A stretch of DNA of 64,000 nucleotides from Branchiostoma floridae (Eukaryota > Chordata > Leptocardii > Amphioxiformes > Branchiostomatidae). Within the stretch, counting starts at the first letter, position 1. Every line of letters starts with the position of its first letter. Shown here piece after piece: positions 36,001 to 47,325 of this stretch. Under the pieces are notes generated by a model. That model was not told the origin of the DNA, made no database searches, and saw only the letters and a program-made list of their open reading frames with translations. Where the stretch lies: assembly GCF_000003815.2 (NCBI RefSeq), contig NC_049982.1:11223282-11287281 (forward strand), in the 5' to 3' direction. The position numbers and the translations under genes are program-made.

Positions 36001-38844
36001 TATATTATATAGCAGCATATCATATGCATATAGCTTCCTTCTCATGGTAAATATGAGAATCTCCTTGATCGTATGGAGACCATCAGTGATTAAAAAATGT
36101 GGCTAACATTTAAACAGCATTTTCTCTTTTTTTCCCTTTCTGATGCTGTGACAAAAAAGGTTAAAGAAATATATATATAAAGCACTGAGTTTTAAGGTTG
36201 AGATCTTCACACAGGTCTTGCCAAGCATGCCAAGCATGCTACATGTATGGGAACCATGCAACATGTACATGTAAGGACTGCATTCCTACACGTAAACAAC
36301 GAAAAAATCAATGCCTAGGACTGCTACATGATGAGTAATTGTTGACTGGAAAATACTGGTTGGGACAGGTTTCTTGGAGTCAAGGATTAATATGTATTCA
36401 TTTTACACACATACACATGTATATCATATCAATTTTATGTTCTATATAACCCTACAAAGTTATAAAAGCAAAGTATCCTCATACAAACAATAGACGACAT
36501 GTCAGCATTGTGCTACTACTTGATGTTTTACCCAATCATAAGGCTTTCCTTCCAAGTCAGCATTTATGGACAGTAAGCAACAGGTGCAGTTTGAAGGATG
36601 GTTGCATAAAATTATAGAAACATTGCACATTTAACATGTAGTGTGTGCCACAGTTGTAGGTGATCCACAAAATAAATCTAAAACAACCTTTGGTTGTGTC
36701 AATAGATATAATGCTAGTTCACCTTTATTCACTGGGTAACCTATATTCGTTGTACCTAAAAACAGGATATTTTGGGAAATCAAGTCGATGGACGATGGTT
36801 TTAAATTGCATTTTTTTCAATATATTGCAGTTTCAGACCACCGTCTGTCGACTTGATATCCCGAAATACCCTGGGGTTAAATACAACGGATAAAGGTTAC
36901 CCCGCGAATAAAGGTGAACTAGCATTAGCATTTTGTGCTCCTGATGCTTTGAGGCTCCATCCTCAGTCTATTTGGTATCCAATATTCTAGGTTTGAGAGA
37001 GAAAGAGAGAGAGAGAGAGATTCTAGGTTTGAAAAAAATGTCACATTTTCTTGAAGCACATTAGATATTACTAAGCTGAAGGGCTAAACAGACATAAGTC
37101 CTACAAGGATATGTATAATGTAATGTTATGAAGACATAAGACATGCATGCAACAAGTCATAAAGCCTAGTGTGCAGATGAGAAGACCTGCACATTACCAT
37201 CCGATCGTCAGAATTCTGTGTGAATTCATGTACACGTAGACATCCATGAATCATACAATGTACTAGTATATCTCTGCTGAACGAAAACTCTAACCTTTGT
37301 GCAGTGATAATTGGACATCACACAATGTACATGTCCTACAGTATATGCAAAAAACCTGATGAAACTATTTTCGGAAGTATATGCATGCTCATTGCTGTGA
37401 GGCTCATCAGATAATTTTCTGATTTCAGTGTCTCCTGTTCTACAGGAAAGGAGGAGTCATCATGTCACTGGGCAAATGTGAAGGCTACCTAAGTTTCCTT
37501 CTGTCTCTGAATGTTGGAAATATCTCAAGAACCTGGACTATTACAACCATGTTTTTCTCTGTTTGGCTTTACAACTGAATGTACAATACATCTTTAGCAA
37601 CTTATTGAATGTCAAGATTTCTTAAGTTTAACAAAGACTACTGTACCAATTCAAGGATGATTATCTCATGTACGACATATTCTGAACATAAACTCCTATA
37701 TAAACTAACCCGCTACATTTTAGAGTTAGATGATCAAACCTTGCTTGTAGCTCATTTGTCAGTGGAGGGACAAGAAAGATGTCATCTGGAAGGCCAGGAT
37801 CGCCGGGTGCGTACTGGAAAAACTCCATTTTTATTTTCCAGAGCCGGTGCACTACATACGTACCACACTATTGGGTTAAGTTAATATGAGAGGTGATGTA
37901 CGTGCACCCACGCCACTGTGCACCCAAGCCTACATCCTCCCAATGTCAGCCTCTTAAGGCTGTCTGTCCCTGGAACTAGTTCTGTCGCTCCATTAGCCCA
38001 GGGGAAAATCTCCAGCTTGTACATCATGTCATCTTCCATTAGGTTTGGTCTTCAATAGATTATCCCTCCCTATACCTGTAAGGTTAATGGAGGGCTTACT
38101 CAATCCAGCTGACATTTTGCTTCCCAGTTTCCTTTAAAATAGTGAACCCCTCTTAAGTGACAGAACAGTGTGTGACTTTTGAGTTGCCCTTTGCAGAGTA
38201 TTAGTTATGAGGCTAAATGGGAGGCTGGGTGCAGCAAAATGCTTTTTACATGCCTATCAATTCAAGGGGTGGTGCCGCCACAGGTGAGAAAAACTGGACG
38301 TGCACAACATGATTATTTGGAAACAATGATAACAATTTGTGTGAGAGAGGAAGGAATCATTGTTCACTTATAGTGTCAATTCAGGTCAGAGGCTATGATT
38401 AAGGGGCAGTAACTCTGAGAGTTTTAGGTTCTTGAAAAGGAGCTGGTAGCCCTACATCATGCTGGCCAAAACTGCACCAGTTATACATGTAAAAGGAACC
38501 TCATCCCATATTTATCCCTAAATTCAAATAAGTAAATTCCCCAATCTATATCAGCATACCAAAGTAAAAAAACAGGTGCCCCTTCTTAGAACTAAAATAA
38601 CTTATTATTGCACTTTGACTTCTATCATTATTTTTTAACATGTATGCAGTGGCAGTTGTTTTCTTTAAATGATTCCAAAAATGCATGGACAAACAATTCC
38701 TTTTGTTGCCTGTGCACTTGCATAGTTGCAAAGATAATGCAAGTATAGCCAAGCACGTTGGCAACAATGAAAATATATACCAGTATATATAGATTACCAT
38801 CACATAGCCAGGGGAGATTTGTAAGACACCCCCACTCCACCCCC

Positions 38845-38892
<48 letters not shown>

Positions 38893-41800
38893 ACTCAGAG
38901 GTACCCCAAAAGAATGATCAATGAATCCTCTCTTGACAAAGTTATTATCGACAGTCTCAGCTTTGTACTTTAAAATCCTCTTCAAAAGGCTGGAAATGCC
39001 CTTTCAGGGGGTAGAATTTTCAAAGTTTTCGGGGGGAGCATGCCCCAGACCCCTAGTGTAGAAAGCTCGCACCTTCGGCTTTAACTTGTCCCCCCTTCAA
39101 GGCTAACGGAATGAGTAGTTTAAACAATACAGCAGCTGCCTGACTAACAGTTTGTAGAAAAAGGCTTTCCCATCTTTAGACAATTAGCCCATCTCCCACT
39201 CAGTGCTCAAATCTGCATTAAAAAGCACACATTGTCAAAGAGACTTGAGAGCAGGATGTGTCCTTTCTTCATAAAAGCTCCTTGTTCTATTTCATAAACA
39301 CAGCTACATCTATGCAGGAGTGATAGGGCTAATTCAAATCCTTACACAGGCAATTAGGCCTGACAAAAAGGGGCACCAGCTGTTCTAATCTTCTCTTTTG
39401 GACTGATACCTACAACTGTAAATTTGGTTCTGATGAGGGTGATGAAAAGATTTTCACACATTATCAGATTAACATTTCATGCTGTTTAAGATGACTCAGT
39501 ATTCAATCACTTTAATATTGATAATTGCTTTGTACTTTTTACATCTTCTGACCAAAGACATGATATACAATATATGTTATAATATCCTTGTTCCAACTTC
39601 CTAAATATTTGTTCATCAAAAGTAAACTGAGATGTTAAAACATGATACATTGACTGTTACACAGACTTGCAAGGTTTACCACAACAGTTATTTTACCCAC
39701 TACCACAGCTGCATCCTTTTGACAATGGCATAAAGCAAGCAAGAGAACATAACAAGAAATTCCACATATAGCGAGAAATTCTTGTCAGACTGTCATCACT
39801 TGGGTATTGTTGTTTGGGCTGCAGTATGAAAAGAGACCCAAAACCTGCCACTCAAGATGGCAGAGTGGTGAAATCAGCAGAATGTTATATTGTAATGACA
39901 TCGGATTCAAACAGCAGGGTTGCTGGTTGCTGGTCCCAACTTCACTCCGAGTTGATAGTCTTGTGCGTCAGCACCGTTGTTCGCCTAACACTTGATCTGA
40001 AGTGCTGTGGTGTAAAATTCCATCCTGAATACAACTCCACATATATGTAGCCGTGTGCACCTGTAAATGTCAGGTTATGTGGGGGAGTTTATGGAACAAA
40101 ACAAACTGGAAAGGCTGACATTTGCTCGAGAGCAAACACAGCATATTTCTGCCATCTCCCGCTCCAAGCAACAATAGACTGTTAAAAAATCACCCCTGTA
40201 CGAAAATGGAACACTTCTGCTTAAAAATGACTTTTAGTTATCACCTGCAAAACTTAGTATTAAAAAATGCCCCCCCCCCCCTAAACCATAATACTGTGCA
40301 ATCTTCAGTTGGGATTAGTCACAAGTAAATTTTGAAACGTCTTGTTAAGAGAAAGAACCACATTCCTTCTCGTGTGAAGGGGATATACATTGTAAGGTCC
40401 ATTTTGAATTCCCACCCGAATAGCACCGAATGTGGTACGAATTTTGCAAATACTTCATTCCGGCTGGTTCTGCTTGATTCCTGCTGATTTGGTTTCAGTT
40501 ACAGTTATGCATTGTACAAAGACACTCACACATGCATGTGTTCCAATGTATCTGATATCAGCATATGTAATCCGCAAAGCTTAAATGAAATAAAACCGTG
40601 TCCTTTGTACTACACTTACTCAATTGAATCACATTCTAAATCTGTATTGAGATATTCACATGATTTAGGGCAAACATGGGTCAAAACACTTAATTTTGTC
40701 CAAACCTAATGTAAATGCTTGAACCAAGTTGCGTGCCATATTTTAAGCCGATTAGCACATGAACTTAAGATGATGAATGATGTATCAGACTAGTTCATGT
40801 TGGAAATTTAAAGAATACTGCATTTATGTTAAGGCACCTGCTTAACACATCAATATTTTCTTCACAACTAATGACAGAGTGACACCAGCAGGTGTTTGCT
40901 ATGTCATGTACGAGGGGTGATCAATAAGTTCTCGGCCTAACCCAGAAATAATAAGCACAACTCAAATTTTGAGGCACAACTTCATAGTATGAAGCCTTTT
41001 ATAAATATCCGCCAAATTTCAAATCATTGCAGTCATTACTTTACAGGAATTCGTTTCTTGCAAATCAGAAGGTAAGGGGCAAGAAAAAAGTAGTGTGAAC
41101 TGTGATCAGACATGTGTGGGTCGAGTTCCCCATGCCGTAAATTAACAAAAGACATTGTCAAAATGTTTGATAATCATTCTTTTCCTATTTCAAGTAAAAA
41201 GAATTGGGTTTCTGACTTCCAGCAGCGCAATTTGACCCGCACACCTCAGGCCAGGTCAATTGTCAATGTCAGGCCAGGTCAATGTTTTTTCCTTCTCCCT
41301 TACCTAACATTACTGGGTGTCGCTTGCAAAGTAATGATCACAATAATTTGAATTTTGGTACATATTTACATAAGACTTTATACTTAACATCTATGCTTCG
41401 AAATCTGAGCTGTGTTTATTGTTTCTCGGCAAAGCCGAGGACTTATTGATAACCCCGCATACATGTACAAAGTCTTATATAAATGTGTACCAAAATTCAA
41501 ATCATTGTGGTCATTACGTTGCAGGTGACACCCAGTAACGTTAGGTAAGGGATAACGAAAAAAGAGTGGACAATTGATCTGTAACCTGAGGTGTGCGGGT
41601 CAAATTGTCTAATCACACTTCACCCTTCTTTTTCTCGCCACTTAACTTCTATTCTAGAAAAAACGAATGCCGGGAAAGTAATGACTCCAATGATTTGTAA
41701 TTTGGAGGATATTGATAAAAGGCTTCATACTGTGAAGTTGTGCCTCAAAATTTGAGTTGTGCTTATTATTTCTGGGTTAGGCCGAGAACTTATTGATCAC

Positions 41801-44800
41801 CCCTCGTACACGTATTATTTGCGAATGCCTATTTTGGTTGGTGAGTTGTTGTGATTAAAGGCCCTGGGATGTGTTGTGAAAAAAATGAAGTCACCGTTTT
41901 CGGTCATTTTTCAACATCATGTAAGAATTTACCTTGTCACACTGCACGGCAATATTCACAACGTATGAATATGACTTTCTTGAAATATTATATATGCACA
42001 CTTTCCTCTGCCACTTGAGTCATCTGCCATTTTGTCCACCGTTTGCTTGAATTCTTCCTGAAGTTTGTTGAAAGTCCCCGTGAAGCTCCAAAGATCTCCC
42101 GAATCAGTCGGTTCAAAAATCTACGGCTGGCTTACTTTTGGGTAAGCTTCCCGGAGGTAATGGAATTAAGTTGTGACTATCTTTCGCATTATTTACCAAT
42201 GTTTGAAATATGCTGAAAATGAGTAACAAATGTTAACCTGACAGTAGATTTTACAATTCTGAATATTCTATCTTTTGGCACCAAAATTTTGCAATAACGC
42301 TAGTTCACCTTTATCCATTGGGTAACCTATATCCGTTGCTTTTAAAAACAGGGTATTTGCGGATATCATTTTGATGGACATTAGTTTCAAATTGCAATAT
42401 TTTCAGGATATTGCAGTTTAGAACTACCACCCGTCGGCTTGATGTGCCTAAATACATTGTTTTTAAAAAGCAACAGATATAGGTTACCCTACGGATAAAG
42501 GTGAACTAGCCTTACATCCCTTTAAATGCTTTGTGACGTCTGGTAAATCACTGTCAGTGGTGAAGTTTGCTGCTCATTAAAAAATGTAATAATGATTATG
42601 AAACTGCACTTTTGTGGTTAGCCAAAAAGCAGTTACTCAAGAAACTGGATATGATTTTGGAAACGGTCAGACGTTTCAACGGGAATCCACCAGTTTTTGT
42701 CAGTGACATATTGTGGTTAGGCTTGGCATGACACTTGCATGTGTTCAATAAGATTTAGTCTATTTTCTTTTTGTATCGAATTCAAAGTTACCCAATTTGT
42801 TTTAATTCAAAGTCACTTTTATATCTCTTCCTTATAATAATAATAAATAATAATGGTTTATTTGGTCCATTAAAAGTGTACAGAATAGCAGGACTCAAAA
42901 AATGGGCCCTGAATTGCTCTTGTACTCACATGATGCTTGACGAGGACACTTAAAATCGTTTACAGTTATCAAACGTATTAAAATATATACATATTGGATT
43001 GACCGGTAAAATCGACAGATAAGGTAAAAACAACACAGTTCATGAGTTCAGTAGTCAGACGATGTGCGGAATGGTACTGTTCTTATACCGCTCCGTTCTG
43101 GCCGTTATAGTGTTCAGTTTGTTGTGTGATCTGGTACGTCGTCCACTGGTCTCACCTCGGGTTGGTGGTAGCCACTGTCTGAATGTTGTTGATTGCAACA
43201 AGGTGTTGCCGAATTTCATAGTGAGCTGTTCGCGTCGTTGCTGGAGAGTGGGTAGACCCAGTAGGTCGCATGCTTCCGAGTACTTTGTATAGCATCTACC
43301 GAGGATTATCCGACAGACACGGCACTGAATGCTCCTTTTTGAATGCGCTGAATGCTTCCTTTTTGTTGGTTCTTAACCACAAAGTTTTACTTAGCTACAA
43401 CGCAAGACAATAATGTTATAAAGCTTAGGTCTTCCTTGGTTGTAATAACTTCAAGTAACTTTCTACAAATAACGTACCCACTTTCACCTTGGCCAGTAGG
43501 AAGCCTTTGAGTCCAGGATTTAAGCAGAGTAAGAAGTCAGTATGTTGGCTTTGCTAAGGTCAAAATAGTCTTACTTCAGTCACTTTAAATTGGAGGTCAA
43601 AATTCAGATGTATTTAATAGTGTTACATGCTGTAGTTACATGTACATGAAGCCTTGATATGATTATAATGAAATTACTAATTTCTTTTTAATTTCCCCCA
43701 ATATACAGTCGATAAAGGTAATAAAAGGTATGGGTTATTCTTTGCCTTAGATTTTAGATTTTGCCTTTGCCTTTGATTAATTTGTATGCAATTTATTGGA
43801 TGTATTGGACATATTTGAGTTATGATTGAGGCAGCTCATAATGAACACGACATCAAAACTAATTAACAAAACCTAGAGTGACATATTTAATTACCTTACT
43901 GGGATATGCATGTGTAAAAAAAATGTTATTGTATTGTTTGCTATCATATTTACTTTGATCCTAGTTGACTCAGCTTCCCCCTCTTTTTTCTCACCCAACG
44001 CACGGCTAGATTAGTAAATAAGATTCCAGCAATCAAAGGATATCTGCATGTAACATGAACCCTAATAATCTGCCAGTGCTATAGTACAGTGCCACATGGG
44101 AAAAATACATTAGCTTAGTAATAAAGTTCTGCAAGGTGTACCAATGCAGCCTCAGTAATCCTGAGGAGTATATAGTTACACTTCAGATATTAAAGGTTTT
44201 CAAGACAATCTTGAGAAGGCCTCTATAACAATGTTCATTTGATGTGGCAGTATTATGGCACCTGGCAGAATTACATGTATAAGTCAATGTTACTAATCAA
44301 GAAGAAACTACCAGAAGAACTGGTGTTGCAGCATATTTCTTAACAACACCACAACACACGCCTTTGATCATACATTGAGGATTTCTTTTAAAATGTTGCT
44401 GCATATCAATTAACAAGAGCAATTAGTTATGTCACAGGGGCAATAAGTGATATCTGTTTTGCTATTACTACTAGCATGTCGAAAGGCTGGAAAGGAAACC
44501 GGGCTGTATCAACATCAATGTTACATCATCCAATTCTTTAACGTCTCATATACATGTATATATAGAGAGAGTGACTCACTACATAGAAGTAGATACACAC
44601 AGTAACTCACTACATAGAAGCACAATGAGAGCTGTACTCACTCAAACATGTTGCTTGCCTTGGTGGAGCTGTACTGCGTTGGGTCTGCGCATGAACTAGA
44701 TGAGCTAGGCGGCAGGCTGCCTCCAACCATCCCTGGGTTTTCTAGAGGGAAATACCAGGAGGACTGTCCGTAAGAGCAGGATTCGTACAGGTTGAGAAAG

Positions 44801-44847
44801 GACAGGTCGTCCTGATACGCACACGACGGCATCGCGTCAGGCTGCAT
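21032..44847 (-). CDS. ARNTL: BMAL / ARNTL circadian bHLH-PAS transcription factor (15 coding exons, complete)
   Basis: BMAL dimerises with CLOCK on E-boxes as the positive arm of the circadian clock. Coding exons, 5' to 3': 44642-44847, 34404-34478, 33816-33976, 32402-32481, 31346-31438, 30697-30814, 29306-29458, 27547-27790, 26610-26716, 25679-25832, 25057-25136, 22886-22994, 22141-22246, 21553-21658, 21032-21294. Phases match at every junction: 684 codons plus TGA. The bHLH (about 94-148) has [16 protein letters not shown] and [24 protein letters not shown] starts near 160 ([17 protein letters not shown]). The segment [13 protein letters not shown] links to PAS-B (about 358-463; [17 protein letters not shown]). 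[17 protein letters not shown] follows. The last 35 residues form the transactivation domain, with [20 protein letters not shown] and FSDIPWPL. Family length is about 600-680, so it is complete. The first exon has an acceptor at 44874, so 5' UTR exons lie further upstream. Confidence 0.96.
21403..21468 (-). pseudogene. Decayed duplicate of the 5' end of the last BMAL exon
   Basis: About 65 bp nearly repeat the acceptor-proximal part of the BMAL last exon (21231-21296). They share GTGTGTGCGCGGGACAGCAG and flanking bases at roughly 85-90% by eye. The copy lies in the intron just upstream (in transcript direction) of the true exon. One base is lost near the acceptor, so splicing at the equivalent AG would break the frame, and an alternative frame stops soon. 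It is probably a duplicated exon fragment, not a used exon. Confidence 0.65.
23284..24349. mobile_element. hAT-like non-autonomous transposon, 1050 bp, with 8-bp target duplication
   Basis: The 8-bp direct repeat GCACTTGG (23284-23291 and 24342-24349) flanks an element at 23292-24341. Its terminal inverted repeats begin TAGTCTCCAAGCAGACCCTA and extend about 49 bp with only a few mismatches, to CAAAGCTGG. The 8-bp target duplication is the hAT hallmark. A second, internal half terminal repeat (GGCAGACCCTGGTGCCTTG...CCAGCTTTGATAC) lies near 24270. No transposase frame is visible. It sits in the BMAL intron between exons 11 and 12 and probably depends on a related autonomous element. Confidence 0.85.
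26725..26880 (-). mobile_element. 5'-truncated LINE 3' end abutting BMAL exon 9
   Basis: Read on the - strand, it ends with TTAGCCCTCGGGCATGAATT, then a GCAATAAAG motif and an ATT-rich tail. This parallels the 3' end of the full LINE at 17740-17795 (CCCGTCGAGGCATGAATG, AATAAAG, AATT tail). The left limit is uncertain. The tail stops about 8-10 bases from the AG acceptor of BMAL exon 9 (26717-26718). Confidence 0.5.
29744..30693. mobile_element. Long copy of a dispersed repeat with inverted ACCTTCGCC ends
   Basis: The ends ACCTTCGCC (29767) and GGCGAAGGT (30664-30672) are perfect inverts, and similarity extends to ACTAG/CTAGT outside them. The inside carries ATAACTCAAGAACGCCTGGA, GATATTTGGTATGTGGGTAG, GGGCCCCCTAG and TACTGCAGCGG motifs. 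It also carries four degenerate repeats of ATGCAAATAA...TTTGCATAATTA at 30200-30620. A copy at 46.1-47.2 kb has the same ends. No coding capacity. The right end is 3 bp from the splice donor of BMAL exon 6. Confidence 0.6.
33573..33790. mobile_element. Foldback MITE family A, copy 1 (BMAL intron)
   Basis: The left arm TAACGCTAGTTTACCTTTAT and following GGGTAACCTATATCCGTTG pair with GATATAGGTTACCC and GGATAAAGGTG at the right. The centre is AT-rich. The same ~218-bp unit recurs at 36709 and 42295. It has no coding capacity and lies between BMAL exons 3 and 4, close to the bHLH exon (starts 33816). Confidence 0.75.
34930..35035 (-). mobile_element. Second truncated LINE 3' end in BMAL intron 1
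   Basis: On the - strand this reads GCAATTAGCCTGTGGACAAG, then AATTTACAATAAACT, matching the pattern of the copy at 26725-26880 and sharing the CTAAATCTAAATC stretch further in. The boundaries are approximate. Confidence 0.4.
35500..35586. mobile_element. Near-perfect foldback MITE (AGCCTGGAGTCCAGCC arms)
   Basis: The arm AGCCTGGAGTCCAGCC continuing to TGTTTGCTTTAGT is mirrored at the other end. Only about 22 bp form the loop, and GCTCC/GGAGC in the loop also pairs. A long stable hairpin would form in the BMAL pre-mRNA. The next 130 bp contain a looser TAGCCTG...CAGGCTA pair. Confidence 0.65.
36709..36927. mobile_element. Foldback MITE family A, copy 2 (BMAL intron 1)
   Basis: The ends GCTAGTTCACCTTTATTC and GAATAAAGGTGAACTAGC are exact inverts. 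The inner arms GGGTAACCTATATTCGTTG, CAAGTCGATGGACG and their partners also pair. It is closely related to the copies at 33573 and 42295. Confidence 0.8.
36995..37020. repeat. GA microsatellite
   Basis: A short (GA)n tract with one AA interruption in BMAL intron 1. Confidence 0.9.
38847..38890. repeat. CA microsatellite
   Basis: A 44-bp uninterrupted (AC)n tract preceded by a C-rich stretch, in BMAL intron 1. Confidence 0.95.
39840..39990 (+). mobile_element. Possible tRNA-derived SINE fragment
   Basis: TGGCAGAGTGG at 39858-39868 matches the pol III A-box (TGGCNNAGTGG). GGATTCAAAC at 39903 is a degenerate B-box at a plausible distance. The sequence does not fold into a clean tRNA by eye and has no CCA, so a SINE head is more likely than a functional tRNA. 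Weakly supported. Confidence 0.3.
40911..41806. mobile_element. Mariner-like foldback element, 896 bp, flanked by TA
   Basis: CGAGGGGTGATCAATAAGTT at the left end is inverted at the right end, which finishes with TGATCACCCCTCG. TA lies on both sides (40909-40910 and 41807-41808), the Tc1/mariner target duplication. The arms are long (hundreds of bp) and imperfect. A second terminal-repeat-like block (CCGAGGACTTATTGATAACC) sits inside near 41435, next to CGGCAAAGCCG. This suggests a nested or rearranged pair of elements. No transposase is visible. Confidence 0.8.
42295..42514. mobile_element. Foldback MITE family A, copy 3 (BMAL intron 1)
   Basis: The ends GCTAGTTCACCTTTATCC and GGATAAAGGTGAACTAGC match copy 2, and the interior is closest to copy 1 (GGGTAACCTATATCCGTTG, TTTCAAATTGCAATATTTTC). 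Non-coding. Confidence 0.8.
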
Positions 44848-44873
44848 GATCAAGAATTAATCTGTCTCCCTGC
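44848..44873 (-). other. 5' UTR part of BMAL exon 1 with an in-frame stop before the ATG
   Basis: On the - strand, a pyrimidine tract (CTTTTTTTCTCCCCCGGTAG) ends in AG at 44874. It creates an acceptor 26 nt upstream of the start codon at 44847. The leader includes TAA in frame with the start, three codons upstream of it, which fixes this ATG as the first usable one. The presence of an acceptor implies one or more non-coding exons at higher coordinates. Confidence 0.6.
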
Positions 44874-46062
44874 CTACCGGGGGAGAAAAAAAGTCTGACA
44901 AGAGTGTTGAGCAAGCAGCAGGAAGTAATGCAGGCACTGCGAGTACTGCGGTGTAGTCCAAGTACTTAGAGATAGAGGAGGAAACTTCCTTGGTTGCCCT
45001 GCAGGGAAAATCTGTAGTCTCTATATGCTCTTTCCCGAGAGCAGCCTGGTGCATTTGACCTTGATGGGTTATCAGTCCAGAAGCAGTGGAACGCAGATGT
45101 GTGTCTAGTGAACCTAAAAGCCCTCAGATGCACTGATTGGGGAGAAAAAAAGAGCCCATTCAACAGGTGAAGAGGCCTGATTGGTAGAGTCAATGCGAAC
45201 CTAGCCAGAGGTGGGATCTGTGGAGAGGAGTCAGCAGTCTTCCACTTTACTTCAGAAAGGCTTTTTTTCTGGTATTTTAAAGGAGAGACTCCGAGTGTCT
45301 CCTGGTGCCACTGATGGAGCTTTTATCTGGGGATTAGCACCCAGGTCCACCTCTGACATTTGATATGCAGTGACATCTTTTGTCGCCTCCCTCGGGATGG
45401 TACGGTCCAGCAATGGAAACACTTTCCCTGGAGCTGCTATCATCTAAAAGCATCAGACTTGCGTGGATCCATCCATTTTGTAGCAATTGGCTGACATTAG
45501 CGGCTAACAAGCCATTTTGAGCCCCTCTTAACGAAGACAATTACTTTGAAGTCTTCTCTGCAAGCTGTTAGCTCTCTCACCTAACTGGATCGTACCAATC
45601 AAAATATGAAGAGAACATTATTTGACTACTTGCGCTATAATGGTAATACATTTTGCTGCTTTTCCTATCAATTCCTATGATGAAATGAATTTATCATAGG
45701 AAATGTAGCATTTCATCATCACAACTATTATCTCTGCCATAATCACATTTCACTTTCAAGATTTGCACTATAATCACCAAACCAGTCCAAAGAAAAAGTC
45801 ATCTGCTTTGTTACCTCCATGAAAACATATCTCAGAATCATCTGGTTTTATTTTCTGCTTCAGTTCATTGCATGTATACATACAGAATATGACCTACGAG
45901 CCCCACCGCCATCGCAAAGGCCGTATAATCAGTATGTAATATCTCCTGCCAACTTAGTTCAGTGGCCAAGGCCGTTTTCTTGGCCTTGCACTCAGCAAAA
46001 TTGTTGACTTAGAATAAAATGTTATATAAGCCACTTTTAATGACTCAGCACAGAGTTTTTCT

Positions 46063-47168
46063 CTTCGCCAATGGCGATAGAGTATGTTTTTGTCGACTTG
46101 GGTCTGTATGTAGGTCAACAGCATATAACTCGAGAAATTGTAGATGGAACTTTGTGATTTTTGGTAGGTGTGTAGCGGTTGTCGAAAGGAATGCCAAGTT
46201 CGAAAACGGTTTACCTGGCGTTTTCCTACGGTACTGCAGCGAGCTTGGTATGTTTTTTGCAGTTTGTTTTGGGCAGCATAAGTCAAAATCTAGCTGGGCG
46301 ATTTTCAAGAAACTTGGTAGGTGTGTAGCGGTTTTGGAGAGGAAGGTCAAGTGCGAAAATGGTTTACCTGGCTCTTACCTACGGCGCTGTAGCGGGATTT
46401 GTATGTAAGTGCGTTTGTCTGTAAGCAAGATAACTCGAGAACCCTTGAATGGATCCTGATGATATTTGGTAGGTGGGTGGGGGTCAAGAAAACGAAGGTC
46501 AAGTTCGATAATGGGCCCCCTAGTGACTGCCTAAGGTACTGCAGCAAAACTTTTATTTTTGACACTTCGTGTTTTGGATATGCTGTGGTCATGATTTTTG
46601 AGTGGTAGATAGCCCTTGGGGCAGAGAGTAAGTGCTGTGAGTTTGGACCCCCTAGCGGCTTTTTGGGAACTGCAGGCACCGATTTCCTTTCAAACTTTGA
46701 ACGAGAATAACTCGAGAACGTGTTGACGGATCATCAGGATTTTTTGGTATGTAGATAGAATGAGTACTTAAAATAATAATCTACATGGAAAGATGCATTT
46801 AGTTGTAATCAGTGGCCAATTAACAGAAATAAACTGTTTTGTATATACATGTATCTCACTTGACCTATATCTATGGACACATCTGTTTGACAGATGTTTT
46901 TGCTGGAGGAAACACTGACAAGCCGTGAGCTGGACACTGAAAAGCTTGAAATTCTGATTGACCAGGGGTGCTATCAGGTCATCTTGTACAATCAGGTCTT
47001 GTTTTGGTAGCATTTGTGGGGTTTGGGGGTAGGTACTATTTAGTAATAGATGAATAAGACCTTAAAGTCTTAAATAAAGGCATGATTTAGTAATACATGA
47101 ATAAGACCTAAAGTCTTGAATAAAGGCATGATTATTTGGCGAAGAGATGGGTTCGTTGAACTCTAGTT
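46063..47168. mobile_element. Second long copy of the CTTCGCC-ended dispersed repeat
   Basis: It starts CTTCGCC (46063) and ends GGCGAAG...GAACTCTAGTT (47138-47168), like the copy at 29744-30693. Inside, a unit with ATAACTCGAGAA, GATTTTTGGTAGGTGTGTAG, GGTCAAGTTCGA and TACTGCAGC recurs roughly every 190-200 bp, so the element is internally periodic. A ~57-bp direct duplication (AATAAGACC...AAAGGCATGATT) lies at 47040-47135. No coding capacity. Confidence 0.55.
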
Positions 47169-47199
47169 TTTCAGTGTGTCTGTTTAAGTGTATGTGTCC

Positions 47200-47325
47200 T
47201 ACTCTCCAAGCAGAGGTTGGTCGGGAAAATCCTGACCTTTTCCTATAGCCGTTTTTTTAATCTGTCGATAGCCTCCCCACCAATTGTGGTCACGATTTTC
47301 CCCACCAACCTCTTCTTGGAGAGTA
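47200..47325. mobile_element. Short hAT-like MITE with TACTCTCCAAG ends
   Basis: TACTCTCCAAGCAGAGGTTGG-type and TTGGTGGGG-type arms are inverted at 47200-47230 and 47297-47325. The flanks TATGTGTC and TATGTGCC are 7/8 identical, a plausible aged 8-bp target duplication. The terminal CTCCAAGCAGA core resembles the 1050-bp hAT-like element. Confidence 0.6.

Noticed and set aside
44874-45543. Several overlapping open frames upstream of the BMAL start
   Set aside because: An acceptor at 44874 and an in-frame TAA before the ATG show that this is not continuous coding sequence for BMAL.
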